Source: Vanilla planifolia
Taxonomy: Eukaryota; Streptophyta; Magnoliopsida; Asparagales; Orchidaceae
Length of the DNA: 64,000 nucleotides
NCBI GenBank assembly: GCA_023846275.1
Contig: CM043865.1
Coordinates: 31,572,412 to 31,636,411 of the forward strand
Reading direction: 5' to 3'
The notes under the pieces are model-generated. The model made no database searches. It was not told where the DNA came from and saw only the letters and a list, made by a program, of their open reading frames with translations. This document shows positions 12,449 through 26,100 of this stretch, piece by piece. Position numbers and translations under genes: made by a program. The stretch's first letter is position 1, and each line of letters opens with the position of its first letter.

Positions 12449-15400
12449 GTGGATGCAAGTTGTAGCCACTCTGGAGTGCCTAGAAGCTTTTGTTGGGATG
12501 GTGAAACTCGTTCAAATGGCTACTGAATTTATTTAATTTAGGTTATGGGGAGAATATTGGTGTTGAATATTGTTAACTAAATTACCACGAGCTTGCTGTA
12601 GAGGAATTTTCCAACATTTACGCACCTTCATGACATTGAACTTGATTGAGAAAAAATTTGAATATTTTAACTCGAAAGCTTTACCACAGCACCCAATCCA
12701 AAAGAATACTACGACCATTATAGTATTTTGTTACCTTTCAAAATGTCACTCTTAGATGGACCGTGAGGAGTTGTTCATGTGGCCTATCTTTCATAGAAGC
12801 GATCAAAAGATCCCAAGTTTGGACATAATTATGAACCTTTTTTTTTAACAAATTTATTCTTATATGACCTAAAGAAATCCAGCGTACTTGGTAACCGAAA
12901 TACGTGAACTTTGAGTTAATGGCGTCCAAGCAAGAAAAAAAAAAAGCATTGCTTGACACGACCTTGAATGTCAGCAGAAACTTTGACTGAAATTAGGGTT
13001 CCCATACTAATTTAGATCATTTCTGGTGGGCAATGGAGAGCTCTCCTCTTCCCTCACTCAAATTAAAAGGGCTTAAGGACAAGGAAGATAAACGGTTTTA
13101 AGACAAATAGGAATCTCTTGGTTCGTTAACCCTACTCTTAGCTGAAGCCCGAAGACAATCCTGAGCAAAGGCACATTGGTGTAGCCTTTTTGTGCTGTAA
13201 TGTGAGGGAATAGACACTGAGGTAAAGTGTGATGAGATGAAAGCATCCCATTGAGATGAGACAAGCACTTTAAAATGAGAATAATGTACGAAACCAGATA
13301 CAAGAATAGGGAAAATCAAACATGAAAAGCACTTATAAGTAGTCGTGGGACTGAGAGATTTCTCTGATGGACAAGCAGATTCCCTGATGTACACGTCTGT
13401 AGAGCCTCGCAAGCTAATGATTAAAGCGGTTGGCAAATAGTTCTTCTGTCCTTTGGATTTGTGAAAGCCAAGAGCAATGCTCTTAGTTTTGTCCTAACGC
13501 ATTGGAACACTGTAGAAGGGAATTAAGCAAGCTGATATTGGAAAGCAACCAGATTTAAACAGTTTTGTGCTTCATCCATTAACATGTGATCTGTCCACGT
13601 TGCAGATGATTGGATATGATATTAAACCTTTGCAAACTAGGCTTAAAAAAATCACTTCACTCTCCAGTTCTTATGGTGGATGGGGCAAAAGTTCCCAAAA
13701 GAAACTTTCTCAAAGGCTTTTTCCTTAGCAGGGAATCAACTGACATCAGGTCACACTGTTGTTTGGATGGAGATTCCAATAGCATCTCTGGTACAAGAGT
13801 TCCACCATTTTACCTTGTGCAGGATTTTCCATCGATTGTTGTTCACATGATCGCGAAATTATTGCTATTAACATCAATGTTTTTCCTCACTAGCTCCAAC
13901 CTGTAATTCATAAAATTATCTCTCACTCTCACCCCTCCCCCACACATAATTGATGATTTGAACACTCCTTTTGTTTACAATAACTAAGTTAAATATAGAC
14001 CTCACCAGATCTCAGTCAAAGGTTATTCAGATAAAAAAAAAAGTGTCAACAAACTTTTAAATGATAACACTTGGTATCATTCTTTTTCATGATGATTTAA
14101 TTTGTCTTGTGCTTAATTCATTATGGTTCATCATGGTTCTTTTGTAGATCATCATAAGTCTTGTTTTATTTATTTGACTTTTTAACTTGACTAAAACTTT
14201 TTAAAATAAAAGCATAAAATTGGATCTTAAGTTGACTTGCTAAGAGGCACCACATGGATGAATCAATTTTTAGATGAAGTAAAACTAGTAATGTTTTCTT
14301 TTTGATGCATAGAATATCTTTTATTCTTTCTTTATTTGAGTTTTTATCTAAATAAATACCTTATTATTTATAAGATTATCTTTAATTTTATTTGTGTTAT
14401 CTCTTTAATCTTTCTTTCTCTTATTAAAATGTGTTATTTTGCCTTAGAAAGAGTTTAGTTACTATTTTTGGATTTATGAACATTTATCGAATTTTTTATA
14501 ATCCTTTTATAGACTTATATATTGAAAAAGTACTTGAGATGAAAAATATTTAGATGATTACTAGTAAAGAATATTGTGTATTACTTAGTGACTTACAAGA
14601 TAGATATTTGATGGCAACCCTAAAGGAGGCTTGGAGATCATCATTCTCTCTATCAATTTTCTCTTTCATTTTATTCCTTTTGTAAGCAACCTAAACCTTA
14701 AAACATCCATAGCTCCTTATTACCAAAACCCAAGTCCTCTCCTTTCTCAAAGAATTAAAACAAGTCCAAGCCTCTTAACCATGTCTTTTCCCTTCATCCT
14801 CTCATAATTCTAGTTGTTGTTATCTCACATCCTTCAAATTCTGCAATTATCAACACTCCATTATTCATTTCATGATGGTGCAACATAGGATATGGGATCC
14901 AAAAGAACTTAGGATGCATAAAGCTTTGTCACAAGTCATGAACTAGATCATAAGTATGACCAAAATGATTGTGAAAGATAGATTTAAAATATCTTTTTTA
15001 GTTAATAAATTGCAATTAAGGTTGTACACTATCTTATTTAATCTTTGAATGGGATGAATGAAAGATGATCTTTTAGATTTGGTCAAACATAAGAACCTCG
15101 TCTGGATGATTTGTTGCATGCATGCACTAGAGAACTCCCTTGATAAGGTGTAGCTTAGCCTTCTCTTTATTTAAATCTTAACCCAGCTCCTTACGAACAT
15201 CAACCATCAACCATCAAATTTCTATTTGTTAAACAATGCTAATGACCCTAACCATAGCCATCACAATCTCTCGTGTCATGCACACTTTCAATCATTGCTC
15301 TTGCTTAGCCACATTGCCTCTTTCTATGCTTAAAAGGTTAACAACCATTGCTTACCCACATGTTGTATCACCTAAGCTTAAGTTACATTTGGCATCTGCT

Positions 15401-18400
15401 AGCCTCTTAGGCTCTTATCATGGGCCACGATCTCCCTCACAACTCACCAACTTTATCATCCAATCGTGCTTGATCCAATGTGCCTATTAGTGTGCAAACT
15501 TGTATTGACCAACCTCATTGCTAAAATATACTATGATTGAACCAAATCTCATTGCCTTTGATTTTATTGCTCATCATAGCCTTTATATGCACACCTTAAT
15601 TTTATTGCTCGCGAACACTCGTCGCCTCATTCTAGACCTTGATCCCACCATTGCGATTAATGGATACTACTAGCCACCTTATTCTAAGCTAGTGTGACTC
15701 ACCACTTTGAGAACATCGTACACTTTAAACTTGAGGTATTAAGAGAGAAGGCTTCATCATGTCCCATCCATTGTGATGACCTAAAGAGGTCAAATCCCAA
15801 ACGAGATACAAAAACACAAAAGATTCTCATATTAGAAAGGCCTTATTATCTCAAAGATAAGGTTAAAAGTTGAAGGGATTATATCTAGGGAGTTGTCGAA
15901 AAGAGTCAACCCTATAAAGATCGAAATTGTCATTTCCTTGAATGACTTTGAGTTTTTATGTGGAAACTAATGTGACAGCACGTTTGGTTATAATTCAAAT
16001 GAATTTGCACGTATTTAGTTATATTTTTCTTCAATGAACATGCTTTTAAATTTATCTTAATCTATCTTTTTATCACTTGAGAGACAACTAAGGAGTGATA
16101 TACTTGTTTAAATTTAGCTCACCTAAAAATCAAACTAATTATTTAGGATTCCATGTTTTATTCTTAATAAGGACTATTTTAATTATTATGTAAACAATTT
16201 AGATTATTTAATGACTATTTACTATTATACTTTTTAATAAAAACTATTTTTTTTTTTTGCATCATTTCTTTCTTCTATTATTTTTTAACATTATCTTTAA
16301 TTGATTTATTTAAATATTAATAAAATTCATAACTATTAATTAATATTAAATCATTTCTTAGAATAATATTTTTATTTTATTATCATCTTAACATCTTATA
16401 TATCACATAATTCTATTAAAATAAATTAAGTTGAGAAGTAAAGACCTTTAAAAATGAGATTGATATACTACTTCATGAAGTGAAAAACTTATTTGATAGA
16501 TTGCATAATAAAAAGTTAATCTTTAATTGATTAACTAGATAATTTAGAAAGCAAAGGGTTAATAATAAAAAAACATAACCCAAACTCTCTTAGATGAGCC
16601 TTTAAAAGAAGATCATTACAAACTTCGACAAAATAGAATAAAAAAAAGCATCACTACTTCCTATAAATCAAAAGGATAACTAGATGGAAATCTATAATAA
16701 GTTTAAGGTAGAGGAACAAAACCTTGGCGTTTATGACTCCAACAATTTTTGGATTAGTTGATCCAAGTGAAGGATTTTCCTGGATGTCATGGATTTGATG
16801 GTTATCAAAGGACTAGTTTCACAAAGATGATTTGGTTCCTATGGGGAGACTTAGAGAACATTCATAAGCATAATTGGATAAAAAAAGAAATGATATGTGC
16901 ACCATTAGAGGAAAACACATTCGACATTGGGAAGCTAACATAGCTCATGCTGACATGTTTAGTAAAATAAAATTAGAAATTGTTAACTTTTCAAACTCTC
17001 TACATCAAGTTTATGAAAGTAAAATATAATAATGAAAATCAAAAGAGACACAAATTAGATACATGAAATAATATGAAAAAGACTAAGAATTTAGTGTTAG
17101 CTCTCACCTTCAAATGTTCTATAATTAAAATATAGTATTAGACACCAAGTAATAGGAAGTTTTAATTTACAATTAACCTAGAATGAAATAAGAAAAGTAA
17201 GTGATTTAAAAATGAAACTTGAGGAAGAGAATTTGGAAAGAGAAATATCCCACTAAGTTATCAATACTAGTTTGAAGGATGTTGAACAAATTTTTACTCC
17301 TTTCTGACCAACTAAAAAGACTCAACATTCACCTTGCATCCAAAATGTCTACATTTATCCAATGAAGACTTCATTGATCATGCGTTTACTAACTACTATC
17401 TTTCACAAAACATTTATATTTTCATTAGTAAATCCATTGACATCCAAGTGCATGTAAAATAAAAAGATAAGCACTCTACTCTACAATTGGTGATAAGAGA
17501 TTAAAAGGAGTCTTGCTTATACTACAAGTCATACCTCTCCTAACTTGTTAAAACATTCGGAAGGCTAGAAACACAAAACAATACATGAGAAAGTTTGTGA
17601 ATTAGAGACTAACATTATATACAACATAAATTCTCAATACCTTAATATTTTCAAGTGTTTTCTGATTATGTAAACAGTGTAAAAGGACATTATGCTTATG
17701 CAGATGAGCTTACTTCTCATTTCTAATAGAAGAAAGTTAAATGCTATGAAATAGTATACTGGAACCCTCCTCCTGCACACTTGATTAAAATTAATATACA
17801 TAGCTCCAATATGAAAAATTAGTTTACGGTGGGGAGCATCAGTAAGGATCATGATGCCATTATTCTACCTACTTTTGCTTATCCTATAGGATATATTTTT
17901 GCAAAATAGACATCATTAGTATGCATTAAAAATTGTTTACAATAGTGCACTAACTATAATATGCAATATTTATATTGAGCTTAACTGCATTTCTTTAATA
18001 AGAATGTTACAAGGAATCTGAAAGCCATATTGGACAATTGCATATAACATACAACAAGTAAAATAGATAACTGATTCCCTTTCAATAACTCAAAGTAAGA
18101 CTTATAAGGAAGGTAACAAAGTAGCATTTCTACTTGCAAAACAAGTGGGAAAAGTAAAAAAAGCATTAAATAGGTTGTAATCAGCATACCAAAGCAAGAT
18201 TTCCTTACATCCATCATCATACAAGACCCTAAGTATGATTATATATGGTGATCAAAATGATAATACTCAAAATAAATGACTAGGAAAAAGATGCCTTCAA
18301 AATGTACAATGTGTAATTCATGATCATACCAAATGATTTTTCAATCCTGGAGGTCACTCCTCAAGTCACAGTTCTCTTCATACTTCTACATCAATGGATC

Positions 18401-19200
18401 TTCTCATTGCATGGGTGAAACATCTAGCATTGTTAACATAGGTTGCACATTAGATGGCTACATTCTTTCTTTGATCTTTTATGACTCTTTGCAATTATTG
18501 TTCACTTCACACCTCATCGTCAATGTATACTCTTATCTCATGCTACATATCAAACCCCAATCATTTTCAATAATTTCTTTCAGGGCATCACTATAAACAA
18601 TCTAGTATCAGTCTAATATGTCATCCATATACTATTCATTAAGTCTCCTTCTCATACTAAAACAATTACATCCATTATGCAACAATATATTATCAAATTT
18701 GCACATAATTATACTGTTACCTTGATAAAATAATATTTGCATCAGAGAAGTACATCTACAAACTTTGGTCTACCACTTCATTAAAGTATGATGATGTGCT
18801 CTTAGAGGGCTTAGACTAGTATGCTAGGTGTCCCATGTTTGAAGCGATATACCTCTTCCCTTCATGATCAAATGTTTGATTGTGTAGTTGGGATGAACAT
18901 CCATTCCTAAACATGATTTTATACTTCTCAATAATATATTAATATATAATTTATATTAAAAAACTAGTTTTTTAAACTAAGGTTTGTGTATAACTTAAAA
19001 CAACATTAGGTAATGTTTTTAAAATTCTAATGTGGTTTTAAAAATCACAATTACTCAGTATTGTAGCAAGTGAATCCATATGTTAAATATGCTGTAGATT
19101 CCTAATTGTGTCACAAGAGATAGTTGTAGATTTTGACATCCTAAATTAGTAGAAGTAAATAAAAAATTGTCCATGATAGCTATCACACCATCAAGAGCTA
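12449..19200. other. spacer between the bHLH gene and a Copia fossil
   Basis: No supported gene. Open frames such as 13610-13906 (+, 98 codons), 13436-13098 (-, 112 codons) and 15236-15490 (+, 84 codons) have no recognisable motif, no flanking exon structure and no family resemblance. Sequence complexity is somewhat higher at 12.9-13.9 kb and 14.6-15.9 kb than elsewhere. These parts may be old repeat copies or non-coding transcripts, but I cannot show either. Confidence 0.45.
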
Positions 19201-20900
19201 AATTCTCTTTGGTTTGTTCCAATGTTTAAAACCTTCTTCCTTCAACATTCCCATTAGAGTGTAACATCAACCATCAAATGATCTTATCTAACATCCACTT
19301 TATCTAATAAATAATTGAAATGTCCACACAATTGATTATTATACCATGGGCTTAATAGTTGTAAGATAGAGAAATGAACCAATCATGCTTTTATAAAGTT
19401 TCACATTAATGAACTTTTCATTCTCATCTTTATCTAGCAAAGCTCTTGGAGACATTGGAGTATTCTTGACACACATGGTTCCAAACCCAAAGTTCTCAAG
19501 AAGTTCTAATAAGTACATAGCTTGGGAGATGAATATACCATTGCAAACATGTTTAAAATGAAGTCCTAAAAAGAATCTTAATTCTCTTATCAAGCTCATC
19601 TTAAACTCATTCTTCATTAATTTAGCAAATTTCTTACATAAATTCTCATTCGTTGATCCAAAAACAATGTCATCAACATATACTTTACACATAAGTTAAT
19701 GCTCATGGGAATTCATTACAAACAAAGTATTATCAACTTTACCCATAGAGAAGCTAATTGATGTAAAACAACTACAAACTCCCTCACACCAAACCCAAGG
19801 TGCATGCTTTAGACCATATAATACCTTCTTCAATTTGAACATTTAATCTAGCTTATCATTGAGTAACCTAGGAAAATTCCCTCATCTAATTTTGCATTAA
19901 TTATCCAAATCAATTTTTTCATTAATTAAAATGAAAAACTTAAATCCAAGAACATGCAAATAAGATATCGATTTTTAATCATGCAATACTTCATAATAAG
20001 AGACATGAAGTAAGGGCCATCTAAGAGCTCTATTAATTATATAGTAAGAAGTATTAATTGTCTTAGCCCAAAAATACTTGAGTACATTAAATTTATTCAA
20101 CATACATTTAGACATGTTTAACAAAGTTCTATTCCTCTTCTCAACTACTCCATTTTGCTGAGTTCTAGAAGAAAAAAATTTTTGATATTCCATTAAGATT
20201 ACAATATTCTATGAACAATTCATTTTTGAATTCTCTTATTTATTTGACAATAGAGTAATTAATTGATAAACTATTCAAATGCCTCCCTCTTCTTCCCAAG
20301 GAATATCAACTGATGGAAACCTTTAATAAACATCGGCAATCACAAAACAATATTTCGTTTTACATAAACTATGTGGATGAATTGGTTCAAACAAATATAA
20401 ATGTAACAATTCTAATGTTCCTCTTGTCATCACATTTTTCTTAGATTTAAATGATTATATGGGCTATTTTCCTAATTAGAAACGTCCACACACATATTCA
20501 TCATTCTAATGTAGGTTAGGTAGATCCCTACTTCGTATTTGATAAACTTCTTAAGTGTGAATGAACTAAGATAACATAATCTTTTATGGCACAATCCTAC
20601 ATTGTTGATTAGAGATGTGAGATATTCTAATTCACTAACTTCAACATTCTAATTGATTTATTATATTTATTTATAATGCATTCTCTAGAATTGAAAGTAA
20701 CTAAAAAGCCAAAATCATATAATTAGCTAATGCTAAGTAAATTGGATTTCAAACTTTGCACAATAAGGACCTTCTTAAAATCCAACATTTGATATCAAAT
20801 TTTCATTCAGATAAGCTATTGCTAGTTGTAGATTAGCCCTAGCACAAATGTTATTAAAGTAAAAAAGATTTATTGGTTTGGCAAGGTACTATGAAACAAA
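19200..20900 (-). mobile_element. Copia-type LTR retrotransposon fossil (pol part)
   Basis: The minus strand carries recognisable pieces of a Ty1/Copia polyprotein in the expected order. Integrase similarity lies around 19975-20193 (QQNGVVE-type motif). Reverse transcriptase follows, including the YVDD catalytic motif and downstream connection text, around 19339-19960. Weaker integrase-side similarity reaches towards 20.8 kb. No Gag or paired LTRs were recognised, so the ends are approximate. The element is broken, with many breaks, and looks old. It lies in the spacer downstream of the centrin gene, not in an intron. Confidence 0.85.
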
Positions 20901-23131
20901 TGTTAAAAGATTCTCACACATTATGCTACCATTAACAAGATTAACAAAAAAGCATTACCTTTTGAATAGAATTCAACTTGTAAAAATGGTTTCCAAACTT
21001 TGAAAGAAGAGTTAGTTATATCACCACTCTGAGCATTACTAAATAGTTGTATAAAATTTCATATATACAATGATGCATCTCTTTAAGGATTGAGTGAATT
21101 AATGTAGCAACAAAGGAATAACTTATGCATTAAGGTAACTGAGGCTATGCAAGAAAGAAAAATTAATTATACATTAAGATAATCGAGACTATACAAGAAA
21201 AAATTTATCACACACACAATTTGAAGCTAACAACAATAATTTTTACCTTAAAGACATGGAGACATTACTTGTACGGTATTAAAAGACGGATATTTTATTA
21301 TCACTAAAGTCTCAAATACATTTTTACAAAAAATAATTAAATATGAGAGAAGCATAATTACTAGAATTAATTAAAAATTATGATTTGAAAATATTTTACA
21401 ATCTTGATAATGACAATGTAGTTGCAAACACATTGAATGGAAGGGCCAACATAAGTAGTATAATACTAAGTACAAAAGAAGCATGAATGACAATTGAAAT
21501 GAATCAAATATGACCAAATGCAACGGCTACAAGAAATAAAGAAATTTTTCACAAATGGCATTAGCACTTAATTGGCTACAAGATTTGAAAAAGGTGCAAA
21601 ATAAGAATTCTCTAATTTAAGAGATAAAAGAAAGAATAATGGAAGGAAGTGAATCAAAATTTAGTCTAATTGAAGATGGAATTATATATTACGGGAACCG
21701 ATTATATATTTACCATAAGATAATTGGAAAGGAATATTAATGTAAGAAGCACATGGCATTAAATAGCTAGTACATAGTACTAATAAATTTATCAAGATAT
21801 AAAGCAAGTTTTCTAGTGGTCAAAGATGAAGAAGAACATAACTAAATATTTAAGTAAATGCTTGGTAAAAGTATACCTATGATTAAAGTGAAATGGAAGA
21901 ATTAGATTGAAAATGAAACTACTTGAGAATTCAAAGAAGAAATAATGAAAAAAAAATATCCAAAACTATTCTAAATTTTGAGAATAAAATTTCTTAATGT
22001 GAGGAGGAGGCTCTAACATGATCTTAAACCTTAGCCATTTCACTATTTTTGTCACCCATTTTGTCATAGCCTCACCGCTTCATTGTTTTCCACTTTCTCG
22101 TTACCTTTTTAGGGTGAGGTAGGTTCGATTTGCATGAATTTGATGGCATGAAAGTTCAAGGTAAATGAATTAGAGCATGAAACATCAGAGGTTCCCAATA
22201 GAAAGGGTAATACTACAAGGATTGAGACATTTAGTTAAAGTAATTTTGAATAATGTCTAAATATCATTTGTTAATAATAATTTAATAATTACTTCACATG
22301 TTATCTCCTAGTCATCAAATCAAACAATTCTCTTGCAAATAACGTAACATGACCTCAAGATTGCAGTGAACGATATGCCTCTTACGAATCAAAAGAAGTT
22401 AATCTTTCTTTGCACGATTGGCATAACAATCCCACCGCATAACTGGCAGCGTGATGATCCTTACTAAAAATCTTTGAAGAAATGGATAAGAAAAGATTGC
22501 AATGTCACACCAATATCTTAAAGAAACAATTTAGCATGGATAGTCACTCAAAATTATCAAAACTGACAATAAAAATAAGAAAAAAAATAAGAATACCAAA
22601 ATTTATATATAAAAACTTTGCTAAAATTCACATTAAAGTATGCATTCAATTCCAAAAGCCTGTGCAACTTTTCAATGAACCCCAAACAGATCCAATATCT
22701 CCAAACGCACACAACGATTCAGCATCACAAATCTTTCAATATTACAAGTGCTAACACACAGGAGATAACTCATAAAATCAAATACACGAAACAAATCAGG
22801 AGACAAATGTCTTGTATCTAAAAAAACTCGAAAAAAACAAATTTAATCATGTAAAAGTTTATAGTATAACTTCTTTTCACCAAAAAAAAAAACAAAATCA
22901 AATATGCCATTCTATTTAAACCATGACTTCTATTAGTTCAGAATTTTGATACATAAAAAAAAAAACAAATACAGGGATTTAATCATTTTGTGAAGAACAA
23001 GTTAAACGGAGCAATACAAACTGTGAACTTAAATTAATTACATACTTGAGAAAAAAGAAAAAAAAAAACATCTAGAGGTACAGAACCTTCAAAGAAAGAC
23101 GGTTAAAAAAAGAACATAGAATAGATTGCAT
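20901..23131. other. A-rich spacer and 3' flank of the centrin gene
   Basis: No coding exon was recognised. The part next to the centrin stop (about 22.8-23.13 kb) would be its 3' UTR and is full of short A runs on the plus strand (T runs in the transcript). No clear polyadenylation hexamer can be singled out. Open frames near 22.5-22.8 kb are low-complexity chance frames. Confidence 0.4.
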
Positions 23132-26100
23132 TTAACGACCATAATTTGATCTTTTCATCATCCTCATGAATTCATCAACATCAACCTCACCATCACCTGC
23201 ATCTCCCAAATAAGATTGCATTTTAGAAACCAACAAGTTAGGTTGCAGAAAAAAGCAGGGCAACATTGGAGAAAACGAAATACACAATTGTTTGGGTTGG
23301 CTTGGCTTTTGGAAGGTGACCCATAACTATTTGTGAAAAAGTAAATTGTGCAATTTTTAAAAATATTTATTCAATTTTATATCACAATTAATTGTTTACA
23401 TTTTGACATTATTTTTTGAAACCTAAGAAAAAAAGGAGTAATATTAAAGTTTGAGGGGTCAATGAAGAGTCGTTTGTTGTCATAATTGGAAAGGAGTGAA
23501 GTGCTTTTGGCAACCGAAGCAGGGAAAGCGCATTGGCACTGGGCAATAAGTTTTCTACAGCTTATATCTCAAATGAGCCCTTAAATAAATGTAGCCTAAA
23601 AACAGCAATGCTCAACAATGACGAAAAAATTGCCTTCTAATGGCCAACAAAGATGTAAACAAATTGAATGTAGACATGAAGATTTTAAATGCAAAGGAAA
23701 ATGTTGAAGACATGCATTAAGAAACAAGAAAAATATGAAGACCCAATATAAATAAACTAAGATGCCACACATAAGATTTTGATCAAAATCTGAAAGTTTT
23801 AAGTCACTAACATAATTCATTTTGAACATGAAAGATGCTGAGAATGATGTCTATTGAATTTCAAATCCAAATTGTGTTCAGCTATTAAATATAAAACCTA
23901 ATTTTGTTAACTTCCAGAAGACAGTATTTATTATATATATAAATTTGAAATCATATAACTTTGGTTAAAAGAATATGATTATAGTGGACTAAATATGAAC
24001 ACAATTATAATTTTAACATTTTTTGTATTAAATATGTGTTATTTATAATTATAAATATCATGAAAGTCATGAAAGTGAAGTGAAATAAGAGAAAGTACAA
24101 AGATTCTCTTAAAAAGGAAGATTTATTTCTCTTTTAAGTTCTTTTCTCTTTGATAGAGAAATCATTATTTTAGAAATTGTGAAAATTTTATTTCTCTTAA
24201 AAGATAAAATAGCAAAACTTGAGAGTGGTGAACAAAAAAAATGTAAAAAGATTAATAGTTTGAGAAAGCTTCATTGAAACCTCAACTAATATTCTTTTAG
24301 TAATAAGAGTTAGAAATGATGATGATTGTATTCTTGACTCCACTTGTTCATAACACATGAGTTCGAATAAAATTTAGTTCCCATCTTATGCAACATTTAA
24401 TAGTAAAATATTTTGATGAGGAATAATACAATATACAAAAAATTTGGTTTAGACATAATAAAAAAAGATGAATAGTAATATGACAAAAATATAAATTGAC
24501 ATCAAATATATCCCAAAACTTAAGAATAATCTTATACATGATTGTGGTTATACCATTATTGGAGATAAAAACACTCAAAATGAGTAAAGGCTTTTTGGTC
24601 ACTATAAAAGAAAATAGAATTGATAATTTCTACAAGTTGTATGGAACAATAGTAATTAGTGTTGCATCAGTTTCTTTATCGTCTTTGACAAAAGAGGATG
24701 CCAAACTTTGGCACATGAGGCTATGACACGAGTGAGAAAAGTTAAACTTTTCTTAGTACATAATACAACTTAACACGAGTCAAATTGATTTTTGTGAGTG
24801 TTTTCCTTGGCAAATAGAAAAAAGTTCACTTTAGCATTGCTTTTCACATCACAAAAAGAACACTTGATTACATTTAGTTAGATTTATAAAGACCATCTTC
24901 AATTCTATAGAAGAGTCATGCATATGTGTACTTTTACTAATGATCATTCAAAACATGTGTAGTTACATATCTTAAAAAACAAAGATTATATTGTTTCTTA
25001 TTTCAAACAATTAATGAACTTATTGAAAAACAAACTAGCAAAAAAATAAAAAAAAAACTCAATAGATAATGACCTAAAATTTTGCAATAAAAAATTTAAT
25101 GATTTTTATAATAAAGATGTTTTTCAACATAGAACAACTATACAAATGCCACAACAAAATATAGTTAAAAGAATGAATCAAACTCATTTAGAGAAAACAT
25201 ATTGTATGCTTTCTTAGTCAGGCATAAGTGAAGATTTTTTAACAATAGTCTTTATAATAACTTTTCTTGTGAATAGATCTCCCCATATAACTGTTAATTT
25301 GACTCCAAATATGGTCAAGACATCTAAATGATTATTTAATCCTAAGAATATTTAGTTGTTTAATTTATACTTATGAACATGAAGGCAAGTTAAAGTAACA
25401 TGCTAAGAAATATATATCCTCAAGTTAAAGTGTAAAAGAACACATATTATAGCAATCAGATCTAAAATTATTAAAAATTATTATTAAAAAAATATAATAT
25501 TTAATGAGCACTCATTGCTCAAAAACAAAGCAATAGAAATAAACAAGGATCAAAAGTTTACTAATTGTGTAGAGTTTGAGGTTGGCAAGTTCGACTCAGT
25601 TACAGAAAAATAAAATCACGAGAAATATAAAATATCTAGCCAATTCATGAACAAATTCATACAATTGTCACAAATAAAACTAGGAGACATATTCGATGAA
25701 TAGAAAGATAGGGAAATTTTGTGGATTATGCACTGTCAGTTCTAGAGAATAAGCATATAATACATTAGCATTCAAATTTCTTATAATATCTAATATAGAT
25801 GCAAAGAAACAGATTTTAACTATATAAGAAGAAATAAAATCTCTTAATAAAAATTAATTTTAGAGATTAGTGAAGTGTCCTCAATGAAAGAAATTATTGG
25901 TTGCAAATGGATTTTCAAAAACAAATATGGAATTCCTAATGTGAGGGATATAAAAAGGTTACTCTCAAATGGAGGAATGGACTTCCATGATTCATTTTCT
26001 CCTATTATCAATCTAATTCCATTCATATTTTGCAATCTCTAATAGCAATGCTTGATTTCAAGTCGGAGTAAATATTCAAACCACTTTCTTTTATAGAGAA

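Noticed and set aside
13098-13906. Open frames of 98-112 codons between the bHLH gene and the Copia fossil
   Set aside because: No motif, no conserved start or splice pattern, and both strands are similarly open; not supportable as genes.
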